Positions 1 through 11,781 of a DNA stretch of 64,000 nt are shown here, piece by piece. Position numbers and translations under genes: made by a program. Position 1 is the stretch's first letter; the number at the start of each line of letters is the position of its first letter. This DNA is from Lobosporangium transversale. Lineage: Eukaryota; Mortierellomycota; Mortierellomycetes; Mortierellales; Mortierellaceae. The notes beneath the pieces were generated by a model, which ran no database searches, was not told where the DNA came from, and saw only the letters and a list, made by a program, of their open reading frames with translations. The stretch is from positions 248,001-312,000 of the forward strand of contig NW_019029009.1 in NCBI RefSeq assembly GCF_002105155.1, read 5' to 3'.

Positions 1-180
1 TGTCAGTTATTTACCCAAGATTACTACAGACAAAGCTTAAATCAATTCAAATTGACATCTTGTGTTGAAATTTGAGTTGCGCCACCGTTTTTCCTTTTTA
101 TTTTTTCCTTTCTTTTTCTCCATTCGACGTCTTCCTTGTTCTCTCTTTTTCTCTTTTTAGCACCAATCACTCTTGCCAAC

Positions 181-764
181 ATGATGCTCGCTAACCAGAA
201 TCAGCCAAAGGACATTGAGGTACCCACTATGGCTATATCTCTTTACTCTCAATTTAGTTTTCCTTTCTTCACCACATCCTGGTTGATCCACGCGTTCTTG
301 GAACAAAAAACAACAAAAAAACTATCCACTTACATGTGCAATTCGTCTCAACTTTCATGATTAGGTGACATCGCCACCAAATGATGGCATCGCAGAGCTT
401 GCATTCTCTAAGACAAGTGATTTCCTTGCAGCGGCATCTTGGAATAATGAAGTATAAATATTGAGTGCCACTATTGTTTTTCGCGTCACCTTTGTCGTAA
501 TACTAGAGTGCTTACTAGGATCCTTCTCTTTTTTTTTCTTTACTTTATTTTATTTTCTTCAATGTGTTTAGGTCCGTATCTGGGAGGTCATGGGAGACGG
601 ATCTACTGTTGCCAAAGCCATGTATTCGCACGAAGGACCTGCACTGGCGTGCCAATGGAGTGGTGTAAGTCTTCTATCTGCACTTTTCCTAAAAAAAAGA
701 AAGAAAAAAAAGAACACAGTTATTACGTATTATTATATCTCCCAATCTATTCAAATCTCACAGA

Positions 765-814
<50 letters not shown>

Positions 815-1824
815 ACCGACCATAAACAGGATGGGTCAAAGCTTGCTTCAGGAGGCGCAGATAATGCGGGACGGATTTTTGATTTAGCTACTGGCCAACC
901 TTCCCAGTTTGCAAAACACGATGCACCCATCAAAAGCCTGCGCTGGATTGATGGGCCCAACATTGTTGCAACTGGAAGCTGGGACAAATCCATCAAGGTA
1001 ACAAAAAAAAAAAGTACAAGTTCATTTTTAGTAATGAATTTGACATTATTTAAGCCGTTGTTTATTTTAATACAATCTTTCTTTCTTTCTTTTTTTTGCC
1101 TCATAGTACTGGGACCTTCGACAGCAGAATCCTGTTTCGTCGGTGGCATTGAGTGATCGTCTTTACTCTATGGATACACATGGATCATTATTGGTCGCAG
1201 CAATGGCAGACCGTCAAATCACAATGTTCGACATGAGTAACCCTACTGTTCCATTCAGAACCATGGAGAGTCCTCTGAAGATGCAAACTCGTGTTGTCTC
1301 ATGTTTCACAACAGGTGGTGGATTTGCTGTCGGAAGTATTGAAGGACGTGTTGCTATTCAGTATACGGATGTCAAGGATAGCCAGTAAGTCTTCCCTTTC
1401 CTAATTATGGGTCGGCTGGTTACCTCTTATATGTTTTGATGACTAATCATTAAAAAAAAAAAAAAAAAAAAAAAAAACAACTTTCCAATTGTATATTAGA
1501 GGAAATTTCTCTTTCAAATGCCATCGAGATGGGGCGCCTGCAGCTAGGGACTCGTCTGTGTATGCTGTCAATGCAATTTCATTCCACCCTATTTATGGTA
1601 CATTCGCGACAGCCGGCTCGGATGGTGGATTCACGTTTTGGGATAAGGATTCAAAGCAGAAACTCAAAGTATTTAATAAGCAACCAGCGCCAATCTCGAC
1701 TGCTACATTCAACAGGAATGGATCGATTTATGCGTACGCAGTCAGTTATGATTGGAGCAAGGCAAGTGCAGTTCAATGGAAATTAGCTTTTTTTTTTATA
1801 TAATCAGATAGAAATAGCTTACAT

Positions 1825-1858
<34 letters not shown>

Positions 1859-1964
1859 TTTGTTTATGGTTCTGTAGGGTTATACTGGAATGCCAGCAGA
1901 TCACAAGAATGCCATTATGTTGTGTCCAGTACAGGAATCGGACATCAAGCCACGAAAGAAGTAA
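181..1964 (+). CDS. RAE1: mRNA export factor Rae1/Gle2 (WD40)
   Basis: Nuclear-pore-associated WD40 propeller that binds the GLEBS motif of the nucleoporin Nup98 and works in mRNA export. Seven exons: 181-219, 365-451, 572-664, 830-997, 1107-1384, 1500-1761, 1878-1964, joining to 337 aa. Visible family hallmarks are KDIEVTSPPNDGI near the start, SWNNEVRIWEV, the GADNAGRIFDL and GSWDKSIKYWD blades, and the AYAVSYDWSKG segment before the C-terminus. The last intron (1762-1877) uses a GC donor (AAG|GCAAGT). Poly(A) or poly(T) runs sit inside introns 3, 5 and 6. I chose the ATG at 181 because earlier in-frame codons have no ATG, but 'ctctttttag' ending at 160 looks like a splice acceptor, so a short N-terminal exon may lie upstream or outside the window. 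Family assignment is firm; the start is less so. Confidence 0.93.
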
Positions 1965-2237
1965 AAGTAAAAGCACATGTATACTAGAAACTATGAGCAA
2001 TGCAAGCTTAATAAAAAGATATGCCTGTAAAGTCGGGAAGATTAAGCAGCAAGCTAAAAAAAGGGGGAAAAAACCCATACCATTCAAACTATCTTGGAGA
2101 CTCAAAACTTTTGCATCCATTGTATCATGTACTCTCTCTAACTCAATGATGTCTTGCTGTCATTGTTTTTTATTACTTTTTTTTTTGTTTTTATTTTCGT
2201 ATTCATGTTTGCTTTTAAAACCAGCCCGTTATTCGAT
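1965..2237. other. convergent 3' intergenic spacer RAE1/SLP-2
   Basis: This spacer is AT-rich and holds the 3' UTRs of both flanking genes. An AATAAA-like signal for RAE1 is visible near 2009. I see no gene in it. Confidence 0.6.
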
Positions 2238-3833
2238 CTATGCATTAGAGTTAGACGACGGAGCCGAGGGAAGTTGTTGCTGTTGTTCTGAAGGAATTCC
2301 ACGCTTCTTTGTGATGCCATCATAAATCGTCAATGCTTGTGCAACCATGGCGGACGCATCATTGGCGTTAGCAGGTAGGATCAAAGTGTTTGTCTCCTTT
2401 GCAAGCTGAGCAAATGCCTCCACATATTTGTCTGCGACTGTCAGCGACACGGCATGGTGGCCTCCAGGGGTGTTTGTGATGGCTTCGGCAATGCGACGGA
2501 TACCTTCAGCACTAGCCTGAGCACGAAGCAAAATCGCCTCGGCCTCACCGGTTGCTCTGTTGATTTGTTCCGCCCTGTCGGCCTCTGACTGAAGGATCGT
2601 GGATTGTTTGTGGCCCTCAGCAACGTTGATGGCAGCTTGGCGTGAACCTATCAAGGATGGAGGAAAAGAAAAATGGCTCAGGTTTGATTAGATAATGCTA
2701 TTTCGTTAATAAGGTAAAAAAGAAAAGAAAAGAAAATGCTTTACCCTCAGAATCCAAAATCTGCGCACGCTTGGTACGCTCGGCAGAAACTTGTTGATGC
2801 ATGCTCTCGACTACTTTGGCGGGTGGGTGGATATCACGGATCTCATAACGAAGACATTGAATTCCCCAATCCGCAGCAGCTGTGTTGATGGCTTCAACGA
2901 TATTGGCATTGAGATGAGCTCTTTCAGCCAAAGTTCGGTCCAATGTCATCTGACCAATTTCCGCACGCATCGTTGTTTGAGCAAGCTGAGCAACCGAAAA
3001 TTCGGCATCTTCTACACCATACGATGCTTTGTATGGGTCTACCACTCTGAAGTAAAGCACGCCGTCCAAATCCAATGTAACGTTATCTATTTTATTATTA
3101 TTATTTAAAAAAATAAAATAAAATAAAATAAAAAAAATAAAAAAAAGGTTTCAAGTATTAAGATCAAACAAAATATACCAGATTGTAAAAAGAAAAAATA
3201 AAATACCTTGAGTGATAGCACTCTGACTTGGGATTTCAATTGCGACCTCTTTTAAGCTTTTGACATACTTGACTCGATCCAAAAAAGGCATCAGAATCTG
3301 AAGGCCAGGTTCCAAGACGCGAGAGAATCGACCCATGCGCTCTACAATCCACGCCTCTTGTTGTGGTACAAATTTGACGACCTAGACGAAAAACAAAAAG
3401 ACATACCAGCGATTTTCTAATGAGACTTTTGGTTGTGAAGGATTTTTTTATATCACAAATCCAAACCATTAATCTTATACCGTGTTTATAGGAAGAGATC
3501 GACGAGAGTTGGAGATCCCTCCACCCCAGCTTGAGTATCCGCCATCGTCTCCATAGCGTGTGGCATATGATCTACGCAAAATCAACGAGGATGAAGTTAT
3601 AGGGGCCTATTTTTATTTATTTTTATGAATATGGATATGAAGAGACATGCACAATGTTACCACACAATGGTATTTGTTTATTTGGATAATATCTCTAGAG
3701 TATTATTTACTGACATCTTCCGGTTCGTAAAAAATTAATAAAAGATTACCACGCGCGCTGTGAGAAGGGTGGTATTACCGGCATTCATGGTCAGCCGGGC
3801 TGTAGTGGCAAGGGTTCGAAGCATGCTTGACAT
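2238..3833 (-). CDS. mitochondrial stomatin-like protein 2 (SPFH/prohibitin family)
   Basis: SPFH scaffold protein of the mitochondrial inner membrane (SLP-2/STOML2 type), which in other eukaryotes binds cardiolipin and prohibitins and organises membrane proteases. Five exons on the minus strand: 3833-3750, 3606-3481, 3381-3207, 3086-2745, 2647-2238, giving 378 aa. The first ~50 residues are rich in Arg, Thr and Ser without acids (MSSMLRTLATTARL then LILRRSYATRYG), a good mitochondrial presequence. The SPFH core follows: VVKFVPQQEAWIVERMGRFSR, LDGVLYFRVVDPYKASYGVED, GQMTLDRTLAERAHLN and IRDIHPPAKVVESM, then the Ala/Glu-rich coiled region. The exon 2 acceptor had to be set at 3607 rather than the nearer AG at about 3577, since only that keeps the frame. 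It converges with RAE1, leaving 273 bp between the two stops. Confidence 0.93.
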
Positions 3834-4335
3834 TTGAATCAATGTTGAATGTGTAAAATAAGAGAACGATGAATTGAGTGCTTTCCAAAAAAAAAAGAAG
3901 AATAAATGTACACGCGCGTGTAAAATATCACATTTAAGCGGAGATTTCACGTTACTTTTTGAGAAGCAAAAATTTCCTTTCTTGTCGTTTCGCTTCTGTA
4001 GTCACGTCCTATTAAAAAACGGAACAGTCCATCTAGACCAAGGATATTGTAAAAAGAACAAAAAAAAATTGCCAAGCCAATACTTACAACTTTTAAGACG
4101 AAAGCCTTTCAGAACCTAGTCATATTTGTAGTAGATCAAATCCTTTTGTTGCCGCCGGCTTGTCTCTCCTCCTCCTGGGACCTTTCGGTGGTCTACTCCT
4201 CCTCCTTTATCTGAAAATCTCCGTTATCTGCCTCTACCACTGCCGCTCCCGGACTCAATAAAGGTTCTTTCGGTGGTCTTGATCCCTCAACTCCTCCTCC
4301 CCTTCGTCTGAAAACTTTCTTTTTGTGGTTCTGCC
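3834..4335. other. SLP-2 upstream region and degenerate repeats
   Basis: This stretch is the presumed promoter of the minus-strand SLP-2 gene followed by the unclear 5' end of the Fanzor-like remnant. Two imperfect copies of a CTTTCGGTGGTCT...CTCCTCCT...TCTGAAAA block occur at about 4188-4228 and 4266-4317. They could be remnants of a proline-rich N-terminal coding segment or simple repeats. No intact gene is visible. Confidence 0.5.
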
Positions 4336-5782
4336 ATGACCACCACTACCTCCTCCTTAGCAGATATGACGAGCTGGCTCATGGCTCGAGAGCCGGGGTA
4401 CCTTGTAATACAATTGCTCTCACCTTTTGGCAAGCCCATCGAGGAATACAGGGAACGCAAGGGAAGGCGTGGTTTTAAAGTCAGGAAAATTTTGATGTCA
4501 CTGCAAGGAATGGGGAGGCGCCTCAAGTGCATCAGAAGAGTAAGTTTCAATCGCAAGACCCACAGCAAAGAGACTACGTATTAAATGGATCAATTCGAAC
4601 TGATGGATTCCGGCTCCAGTTGCTTGGCTTTAAACTGAAAGAATTGCAGTCTGTCCGATATAGGCGGCTTTCCAAAGTTCCTCAAGACAAGGTACCTTTC
4701 CGACTCACGTCTACAGTTAGCGGCGTGGACTACCATTTGACCGAGATTAGGAACATTGTCAAAAGCCAGCAGGATGTCAGGGCAATTTGGGGACGCGAGC
4801 CCGGCAAGATAAAAACATTAGGCATAGATCTCGGTCAAGCATGTGTTGTAGGGACGAGCGCGCTCTTGCCTGTCGCAGAAGGCGACCCCAATGTCTTTCA
4901 CAACCTTGCTGTAAAGCAAAAGGTAATGTACCAGCCAACGCTCAAGTTTCGGCGTTGGCTAGAAGATAAGCAGAGTGCTGCACCTGCAGGAGCCTACTCC
5001 ATCAGTGATCTGGAAAGCAGACTGCCATCTCTACGTGGTGAGAATGCTAGCATTGAAAGATATCTATCTGAACTAGGATCAGCTCGAAGAATTTTATAAC
5101 GGAGAAAGGCTTGTTGCAGGGCACCAATGGGATTCCAGAAGGGCTAGGGATGCTGAGTACAGTATCATTGCCGACCGTCTTCTCAGCATAACCGGAGGAT
5201 CATTTGGTAGAAAGAGAGACAGGTGTAATAAGGTTGTAATTGGGGCTGGACTTGGCAAGTTTGGAGCGAGGAATCGGTTGTCAGTCCTTGCATGAATCAT
5301 TTGCATCGTTTTTATCTCCCAGGTAAGATGTTTATTTATTGAGAAAGGCTCGCTCTAGCTAGATTTGTTTATTAAATCGTTGGGCGCAACTCCTTGGATA
5401 CGTTGTCATCAGTGTCAACGAATACTATCCTTACAAGTGTCCCACATGCGAGGATTTTGTTGGGCTAGTTGAGATCCGATGGCTTTACTGCTCCAACTGC
5501 AATACATACATCCATCGTGACATTATGGTAGGCCACAGTATCTGTAACGTTGCTTGTGAATATCTCTCCGATCAAGAGAGACCTCTGTATCTTTAGTCTA
5601 TTAATGCGAAGGGAAGATACCCTTGGATGAAGTCAGACCAAAAGAAACACAAGCGAAGAAGCTCTAACCCGCAGACAAGCTCCAGAGAGAAACGAAGCAG
5701 GATTGTCGGCGCCCGTAAAACAAATAATTTAGTTAGATTAGGTGTGCTGCAAACACACATTTTTAAGAGTGTGGGGCCTTGA
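4336..5782 (+). pseudogene. decayed Fanzor/TnpB-type RuvC nuclease gene
   Basis: Remnant of a eukaryotic TnpB relative (Fanzor), a transposon-associated RNA-guided DNA nuclease. Readable parts in order: a basic N-terminal region with TSTVSGVDYHLTEIRNIV (about 4700-4760); RuvC-I with the catalytic-type Asp in LGIDLGQACVVG (about 4820); a helical stretch with WDSRRARDAEYSIIADRLL (about 5128-5185); VVIGAGLGKFGARN (about 5234-5275); VVISVNEYYPYKCPTC (about 5400-5450) starting a zinc ribbon of CPTC and CSNC pairs; and the RuvC-III type HRDIM-VGHSICN (about 5515-5550). The reading frame changes near 5075-5100 and again by one base near 5283, and a TAG at 5594-5596 follows RPLYL in an otherwise open tail. 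A possible intron at about 5323 cannot be spliced in frame. At least three lesions in the conserved core make it a pseudogene, unless several are assembly errors. Family call strong; limits approximate. Confidence 0.8.
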
Positions 5783-6381
5783 CCCCATTGTTCTGTGGTT
5801 TGCTTATCACGTGACTAGTAGCCACTGACGTAGTTTCAGACACAAATCTTTGGATTCTCAGACGGCCGAGCTCACGTAATTTTGGCAGATTTTAAGCTAT
5901 TCATTTTAACCTTCACTTGTGATTGTGATCATCCTTCTTCATTTTGCATTCGATCACTCTGACTTTAGTGGTTTCGAACGCTCTCTCCTTCTACGTCCTC
6001 TTACGCGCGTTTTTTCTTTTTTTTTTTTCTGTGTCGCCCTCCTCATTATCTTCTTTTTGTTATCACATTTCAGTTAAAAAGCAGATTGACAGTAGCCCAT
6101 CTATCAGCCCAATCCTTCTGAATAGAGTGGTTAAATTCACCGTATTCATCTTTCCTCTCCTACTTCAACGCGTGTGCATTACGTTAATTCAACAAATAAC
6201 GAAGAGAAGGCTTATTTAAGAAGAGCACCGGAGGGAGCAGTGGTCCTGTCATCTAAAGGAACTGAAATAGAGAAAAGAGAAAAAAAAAAGAAAAAAGAAA
6301 AAAGAAAAGAAAAAAAGAGAGAGGAAGAGAAAGAGAGAAGTGTGCATCACTCTTTGCCGACCGACGATAAGTTAATGGCGC
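5783..6381. other. spacer and MED14 upstream region
   Basis: After the Fanzor remnant this region holds unremarkable AT-rich DNA, then pyrimidine-rich runs (about 5990-6060) and a purine-rich AAAAGAAAA tract (6270-6340) directly upstream of the MED14 start, typical of fungal promoter and 5' UTR sequence. A small hairpin (TGGGG 5772-5776 with CCCCA 5783-5787) marks the junction. No gene seen. Confidence 0.5.
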
Positions 6382-9300
6382 ATGGCTGGAACGCACTCTG
6401 TCCACACCGTCGCTAATGGGATGCCTACCGATACTTCTCTGACTGAAGCAAAGATGGAACCTAATGGTATTGTCAAGGGTGCCTCACAAACCAACGTTGC
6501 ATCCACATCATCCGCATCGTCATCCTTGGTTATAGCTACGCCCGTCTTACCACGAAACCTGGCTGGTATGGTCCCACTCGGCGCCATCATTCATCGCATG
6601 ACCAATGAGGCGTTTTCGGATCTGTCCAATCTTTCAGACATGTAAGCACATGCACCTTACAATTGCCTCGTTTATACCATTTCAGAAAGTTCAGTGCCCA
6701 GGAGATAGCATTTCAGATTTAAATTTTTACAATCCTTTGGCTGATTATTTATATTTGTTTTCTGTAGTTTACCATCAATGACTGATGCGCAAAAGAAACT
6801 GCATATCTTGGAATATACGCTTTCGAAACGTGAACAGTTCATCAAATTGCTAGTTTTAACAAAGTGGGCGAAAAGCGCACACAAATTTCAACAATGTCAG
6901 GTTCGTTATCTTTTTTTTAATCGTTTGAATAACTTACTCGGCAATTTGCACGACTAAAGCTCCTGATGGCTGATCTTACAATTGTTTGCAAATAATCCTA
7001 TCAGGATATTGTTGGATTTTTGCGCCATGAAAACGAACTTTTTACACGCGCGGTCGGAGGGCTATTTGAAACTTACAGAATGTTCGGCAGAGCTCGGTAT
7101 GTTCAGCACACATGCAAATGACAATTAGTTCAGGAGAACTGGAGGCTTCTTTTTCTCTTGTCATTACGAGCTCAAACTTGTGCTGACTATAGAATCTTCG
7201 GCCTACTTTTAACTACAATAGTGTGCGTAACTTTGATATACCTACAGCTATTGATGTTTTGACTACAGGAACGTACCAACGCTTACCCTCGAGGATTAAG
7301 CAGGTATATGTTGCTGATGAGCCACCAAGCAGGACTGAAATGGCGGCTACACTAGAAAGACTGGATGATGTGATACGAATGAGGCTACTTTGCGACGAAC
7401 TTGTACCACCAGCCATGAAATATACAATCGGCAAAGGAAAAGTCAAATTTGTGGTGGCGAATGAATTTCAGGTCAGTTGACTGGCGACATTATCAGCATA
7501 ACGAAGCTAAACGAAGCAACCTCCCACAGGCGAACTACATTTCTAACCAGGAAATCATGATTCTCCGGTCCATTAGGTAACGCTGACTGTTTCTGGACCA
7601 GGATCGCCGATGGATGTTCCCTGGCGTATTGTAGGGCTCGAGATTTTGGTGAAGCCTATTGGAGGATCATTTCAAGGTATCCTACTATCACCAGTTGTCT
7701 TACACAAGGATACCACAATAACCCAATTGAGGATAAAACACTCATAAAATATATTTGCTCTCACCTCATTGAAAATACGCATCTTAGGGCTTGATACCTC
7801 GCTAAGTGAGCTACAAATGCGAGCGATTATTCATGCAGCCCAAAAGGCGATGGATTCCTCTAGCCCTGCTAATGCAACACAGTATACAGTCGTACCAGCG
7901 GGACCAGAATCCGGAGCGCCTGCAAATCAAGCACTGTTGCGTCTTTATGATTACTTGCACATGGTGTCCCTACATTTGTTAATTGAGTTGGTTTATATTC
8001 AGGTACCGTCTTTTCATGTCCTTTTGCCTGAGAAAAGTTCAATTTTTTTGCTTTTTCTCATAGGTATATTTAGAGATGAGTAAGGAAGTTTAATATTATT
8101 ATTTACACTATCTATAGGCCCAGTATGTACGATCTGGATGGAATAATAGGTTGCTCGTGGATATTAACAAGCCTCAGCGAAGCTATGTGCGCTTGACCTA
8201 CTGGGGTAGCGGTATGACTACTGCAACACAAACACAAACCTCTGCCCCAGCACCTAAAAGACGAGCGTCTGCATCGCCATCAACGTTATCAGGAGCTCAG
8301 ATTCAAGGTCTTGTCTCCCAACAGGAGCACTTTCTAGAAATCAGGATTGAAGAACGGGAAGGGCCAAAGTCAGAAATACCTGAGGGCCTTGCGGGGGCCC
8401 TTGTAGATTCCAAGAGCTTAGGCTACCCAAAAGCATACATCAAGGTTATTTGGAGTCAAGTTGTCAAAGGGGTTATATCAGAACAAGAAGTTGGCCCCAT
8501 TTTGGAATTGGTATGACTTCTATGTGATGTATATCCCCATTGCGTGATTTGGTACAATCGTTAAGACTTTGATTTTCCAATTTATTCTATTAGGATCCTT
8601 CAAATATTCATGTAGAGAGATTGCTTCTGAAGACTGTAAACACGCATACTGGGCAGGTCATGCAGGAATTCTATGATCGTCTTTCTAGGCATATTGACGC
8701 CACAAAAACTCACCCAGAACAAGAGGATGACACTTTCTTTTGCAAGAATGATATCAAGCTAGACATGCTAGATTCTGCAGAACATTCAATCCTAAATGGA
8801 GTGGCCAACCTGACTGGTCCTAAAGCACTACTAGTGCGATTGAAAGGGGACCGATGGATTAGGATACGGATTGATATTAGGACAGGACAGGTAGTGGTTC
8901 GGGAAGTAGGGAAGACTGGCGAAGGAATCGATCGTAAGTCTGGCAGTACACCATGCAACATCCTTTACCAACCAGTCCTTGCTATTAAGCCCTATTAATA
9001 TACTTTAACTTTTGTGTTTTTACAGCCGTTATTGCCGCTTTTCAAAATAGGCTCAACGAAAATGCCAACAATATCGTGGATGCATTGATTTCATTGCGAT
9101 TTTCGGTAATATGATTGTCAGGAAACTTTGCTGTTTTGAAAAAGTCACCAATGGGGCTACATTCTTTTATACTTATACATCCTTTATCGTCAATACTGCT
9201 TAGATGGCAATGGTGGAACTTGAGTCATTAGCTGTTCTCTTAGGACTTCAACCCTATAGGCGAATTGCGCTAGGAACGCCGGATGTTTCGAAATTTGGAA

Positions 9301-11368
9301 GCAATATTCAACAAATATTATTTTTGCAGTATCCTCAGCACCCACGCTATTATCTTGTTATAGGAGTTATCGACAGGAAGTTTTGCGTTTGGCTGATTGA
9401 GGTAGTACCAACAACGGGAATCTTGCTTACTTTAAAGTCGAAGGCGCCTGTATACTGGCAGGAGCTAAAGCGACAAAGAAAGATTGTCAAAGGTGATGTT
9501 GAGCCGAAGTCAGCTATAATGAAGCGGAAATCAGTTCAGTTTGACGTTGGGGACGAAACTCCACAGGAGCCATCTACCAGTGATGGGTATGAATGAATTT
9601 CTGGTGCAATTAGAGAGTGGTACTTTTCTTTTCTTTTTAAGAAAAAAAGCTAATGTGTTCACCTATCCGGCTTTAATTACTCTACAGATTGACGATTGAC
9701 CAGGATCTTTTGTCGAAGCTTGAGGCGCTGTGCCGTGCTAAAATTTGTCATACTGAGGTGAAATCGCAATTGGAGCAACATGGCATCCAATATAGACTTT
9801 TGTCTTCAAATACAAAGGGTGCTGAAGATGCTTCTCCTGCAAGGCGACCGACAAATACCATACCACTAATTCGTTTGGAACCAAGTTCGATCTCTCCAGG
9901 CTTTACGGAGGGATTATTTTTGTATGTGGGCGCGAAGCTAACAGGCTGGTGGGATAATCAGAGAGAAACATGTAACTTTATTGTACAAGCAAAGTTCGCT
10001 CCTGATTCTATCCCCTCCAACATGGACAATGGGTCGTTAGGTAGGCATGATAAATGGTAAACGGGAAGATATGGTTCTATAGGAAGCAGCCTATGCGAAG
10101 GCAGGAATTGACTTTCTTTCCTCTGTTTTTGAACGTACTTAGATTCATCGGTCTGCTACCATGCAAAAACCGGAATCCTGAGTTTCACATATAAAATCAG
10201 AGGAGACTTTATTCAACAATTTAAGGGAGACTGGGAAAAGATTGTTCGAATGCTCAGGATCATTCGTCAACTTCATGCACCAACCATCACCTCATCATAT
10301 ATCAACTTGCAGGTCTGCCATTTACACTACGTCAAATTGTCATATTTCGGGCGCTATACAGCCACTATCAGATGGGCGCCTCCTTCAATAGCAGAGAGAC
10401 GATCAAATTCGGGTGTCTTGCTTCCTAATGCGCCTCGATTCCGACAAGGACTATATGAGATTGATCTTGCGGAAATTGAAGAGGGTGTCGACTATTTCAT
10501 CAACCCACATCGTAGGATGAAATACTTTTTGCAGGACATGTTCAATCGGGAAGCTGATCTGCATAGCCTTATGAACGTAAGTTTGCTTTCCATTCGAAAT
10601 ATTAATGCTGTGGATTCATTTTGCAAAAACAAAGTGCTGAAACTACTACATGATTTTTGGTCAATGTAGACAATAGTACAGACTTGCTCCATCTTGGAGG
10701 TAGTCGATAGATTAGAAAATTCGGTCAAAGAGGACAGCATGGGCCTCAAGCTCCTTTCAATCATACCTCGCTCAGCTCATCATATCCGGCTTGTCTATGG
10801 ATCAAAGTAGGTTTATAAACTATGCCCATGTACTTTTCAACATCACTAAAACTCAAGTTTAGGGATAATCGTGCTAACGCTATGATACTACATCACTCTT
10901 ATTTCCATCAGATACGCCTTGGACATTCGAGCTTACAGTCGCACACATCTATCCATGTTTGATGCATCATTTCCCTCTGAATCATTTGGGTCCAATCTGC
11001 CGCCACCACCACAGCCTGCCACTGCACCATCTTTGATGACGCCTGGACGCATTGTCCCACCAACATCAAAGGGCCATCTACACTATGGCGCGATACCCAA
11101 ACTACAAGCTCTCATTGGCAGTATCGATGTTGACAAGGAGGATGAGGAGTTTAATGATCTCCAACCTACAATTGCCTCATTGGTCATTAATTCATCAGTA
11201 ACATCTTCACAAGGCCGCAAATTATCTTCACATGGCACCACACTTGGGGGACTGCAAGAAGAAGACTCATACGAAATCATGCCGCTCCCTAACGGACTTA
11301 TCTGCTCGAGAAAAGCAAGTGGCCGTGCTCTCTACCGTATTGCGAAGCATATGGAAAGCCAGCTGTAA
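6382..11368 (+). CDS. MED14: Mediator complex subunit 14 (Rgr1)
   Basis: Scaffold subunit of the Mediator coactivator, bridging head, middle and tail modules at RNA polymerase II promoters. Fourteen exons: 6382-6641, 6768-6900, 7005-7096, 7222-7471, 7577-7676, 7788-8002, 8118-8510, 8594-8933, 9026-9105, 9204-9586, 9688-10040, 10143-10576, 10670-10806, 10912-11368; the join is 3627 nt, 1208 aa. The diagnostic N-terminal MED14 block is clear at residues ~60-140: MVPLGAIIHRMTNEAF, LPSMTDAQKKLHILEY, KREQFIKLLVLTKWAK, then RNFDIPTAIDVLTTGTYQRL and SRIKQVYVADEPPS. The remainder is divergent, as usual for the family. All introns are GT-AG and mostly 80-130 nt. The ATG at 6382 is chosen because an earlier ATG at 6375 is in another frame. 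C-terminal 450 nt encode a Pro/Ser-rich tail. Confidence 0.95.
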
Positions 11369-11464
11369 TTAATCGTCCTCTGCCTCCATTTAATAGGCAT
11401 ACATCAAAGAGAAATATGCATTTAGTCGAATTTAGTCGAAGCAATCATGCATAGATGGTTTCCA

Positions 11465-11498
<34 letters not shown>

Positions 11499-11781
11499 CA
11501 TTATTCTCAGCTTTCCTTGCAACACTTGTACAATAATCTCCAAAACCATCTCTCGTCTTTTATTAATCGTAGCAAATAAAGCACAAAAAGAAAGCATATT
11601 CATTTCAAACACACAATTTTGTCTTGGCAATTACCATGTGCATTAATTATTTTCACGTGATGGTCGAAATATCACAAATTCACGGTTCACTCTCCACACG
11701 CGCTGATAAAAAAAGCCTTTCTCACCTCCTTTTTTCACTCTCATTGCTATTGTCTTTACATTCCTTTTCTCCCGAACCATC
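11369..11781. other. spacer between MED14 and the C1/Pex24-like gene
   Basis: MED14 3' flank, then a poly(T) run at about 11468-11495, then the promoter of the next gene on the same strand. I see no coding signal. Confidence 0.5.

Noticed and set aside
3481-3576. Alternative SLP-2 exon 2 start at the AG near 3577
   Set aside because: It puts the conserved SYATRYGDDGG segment out of frame with exon 1; the acceptor at 3607 keeps it.
4336-5782. Fanzor-like gene considered as intact with introns
   Set aside because: No set of GT-AG or GC-AG introns removes the frame changes at about 5080 and 5283 or the TAG at 5594 while keeping the conserved core.
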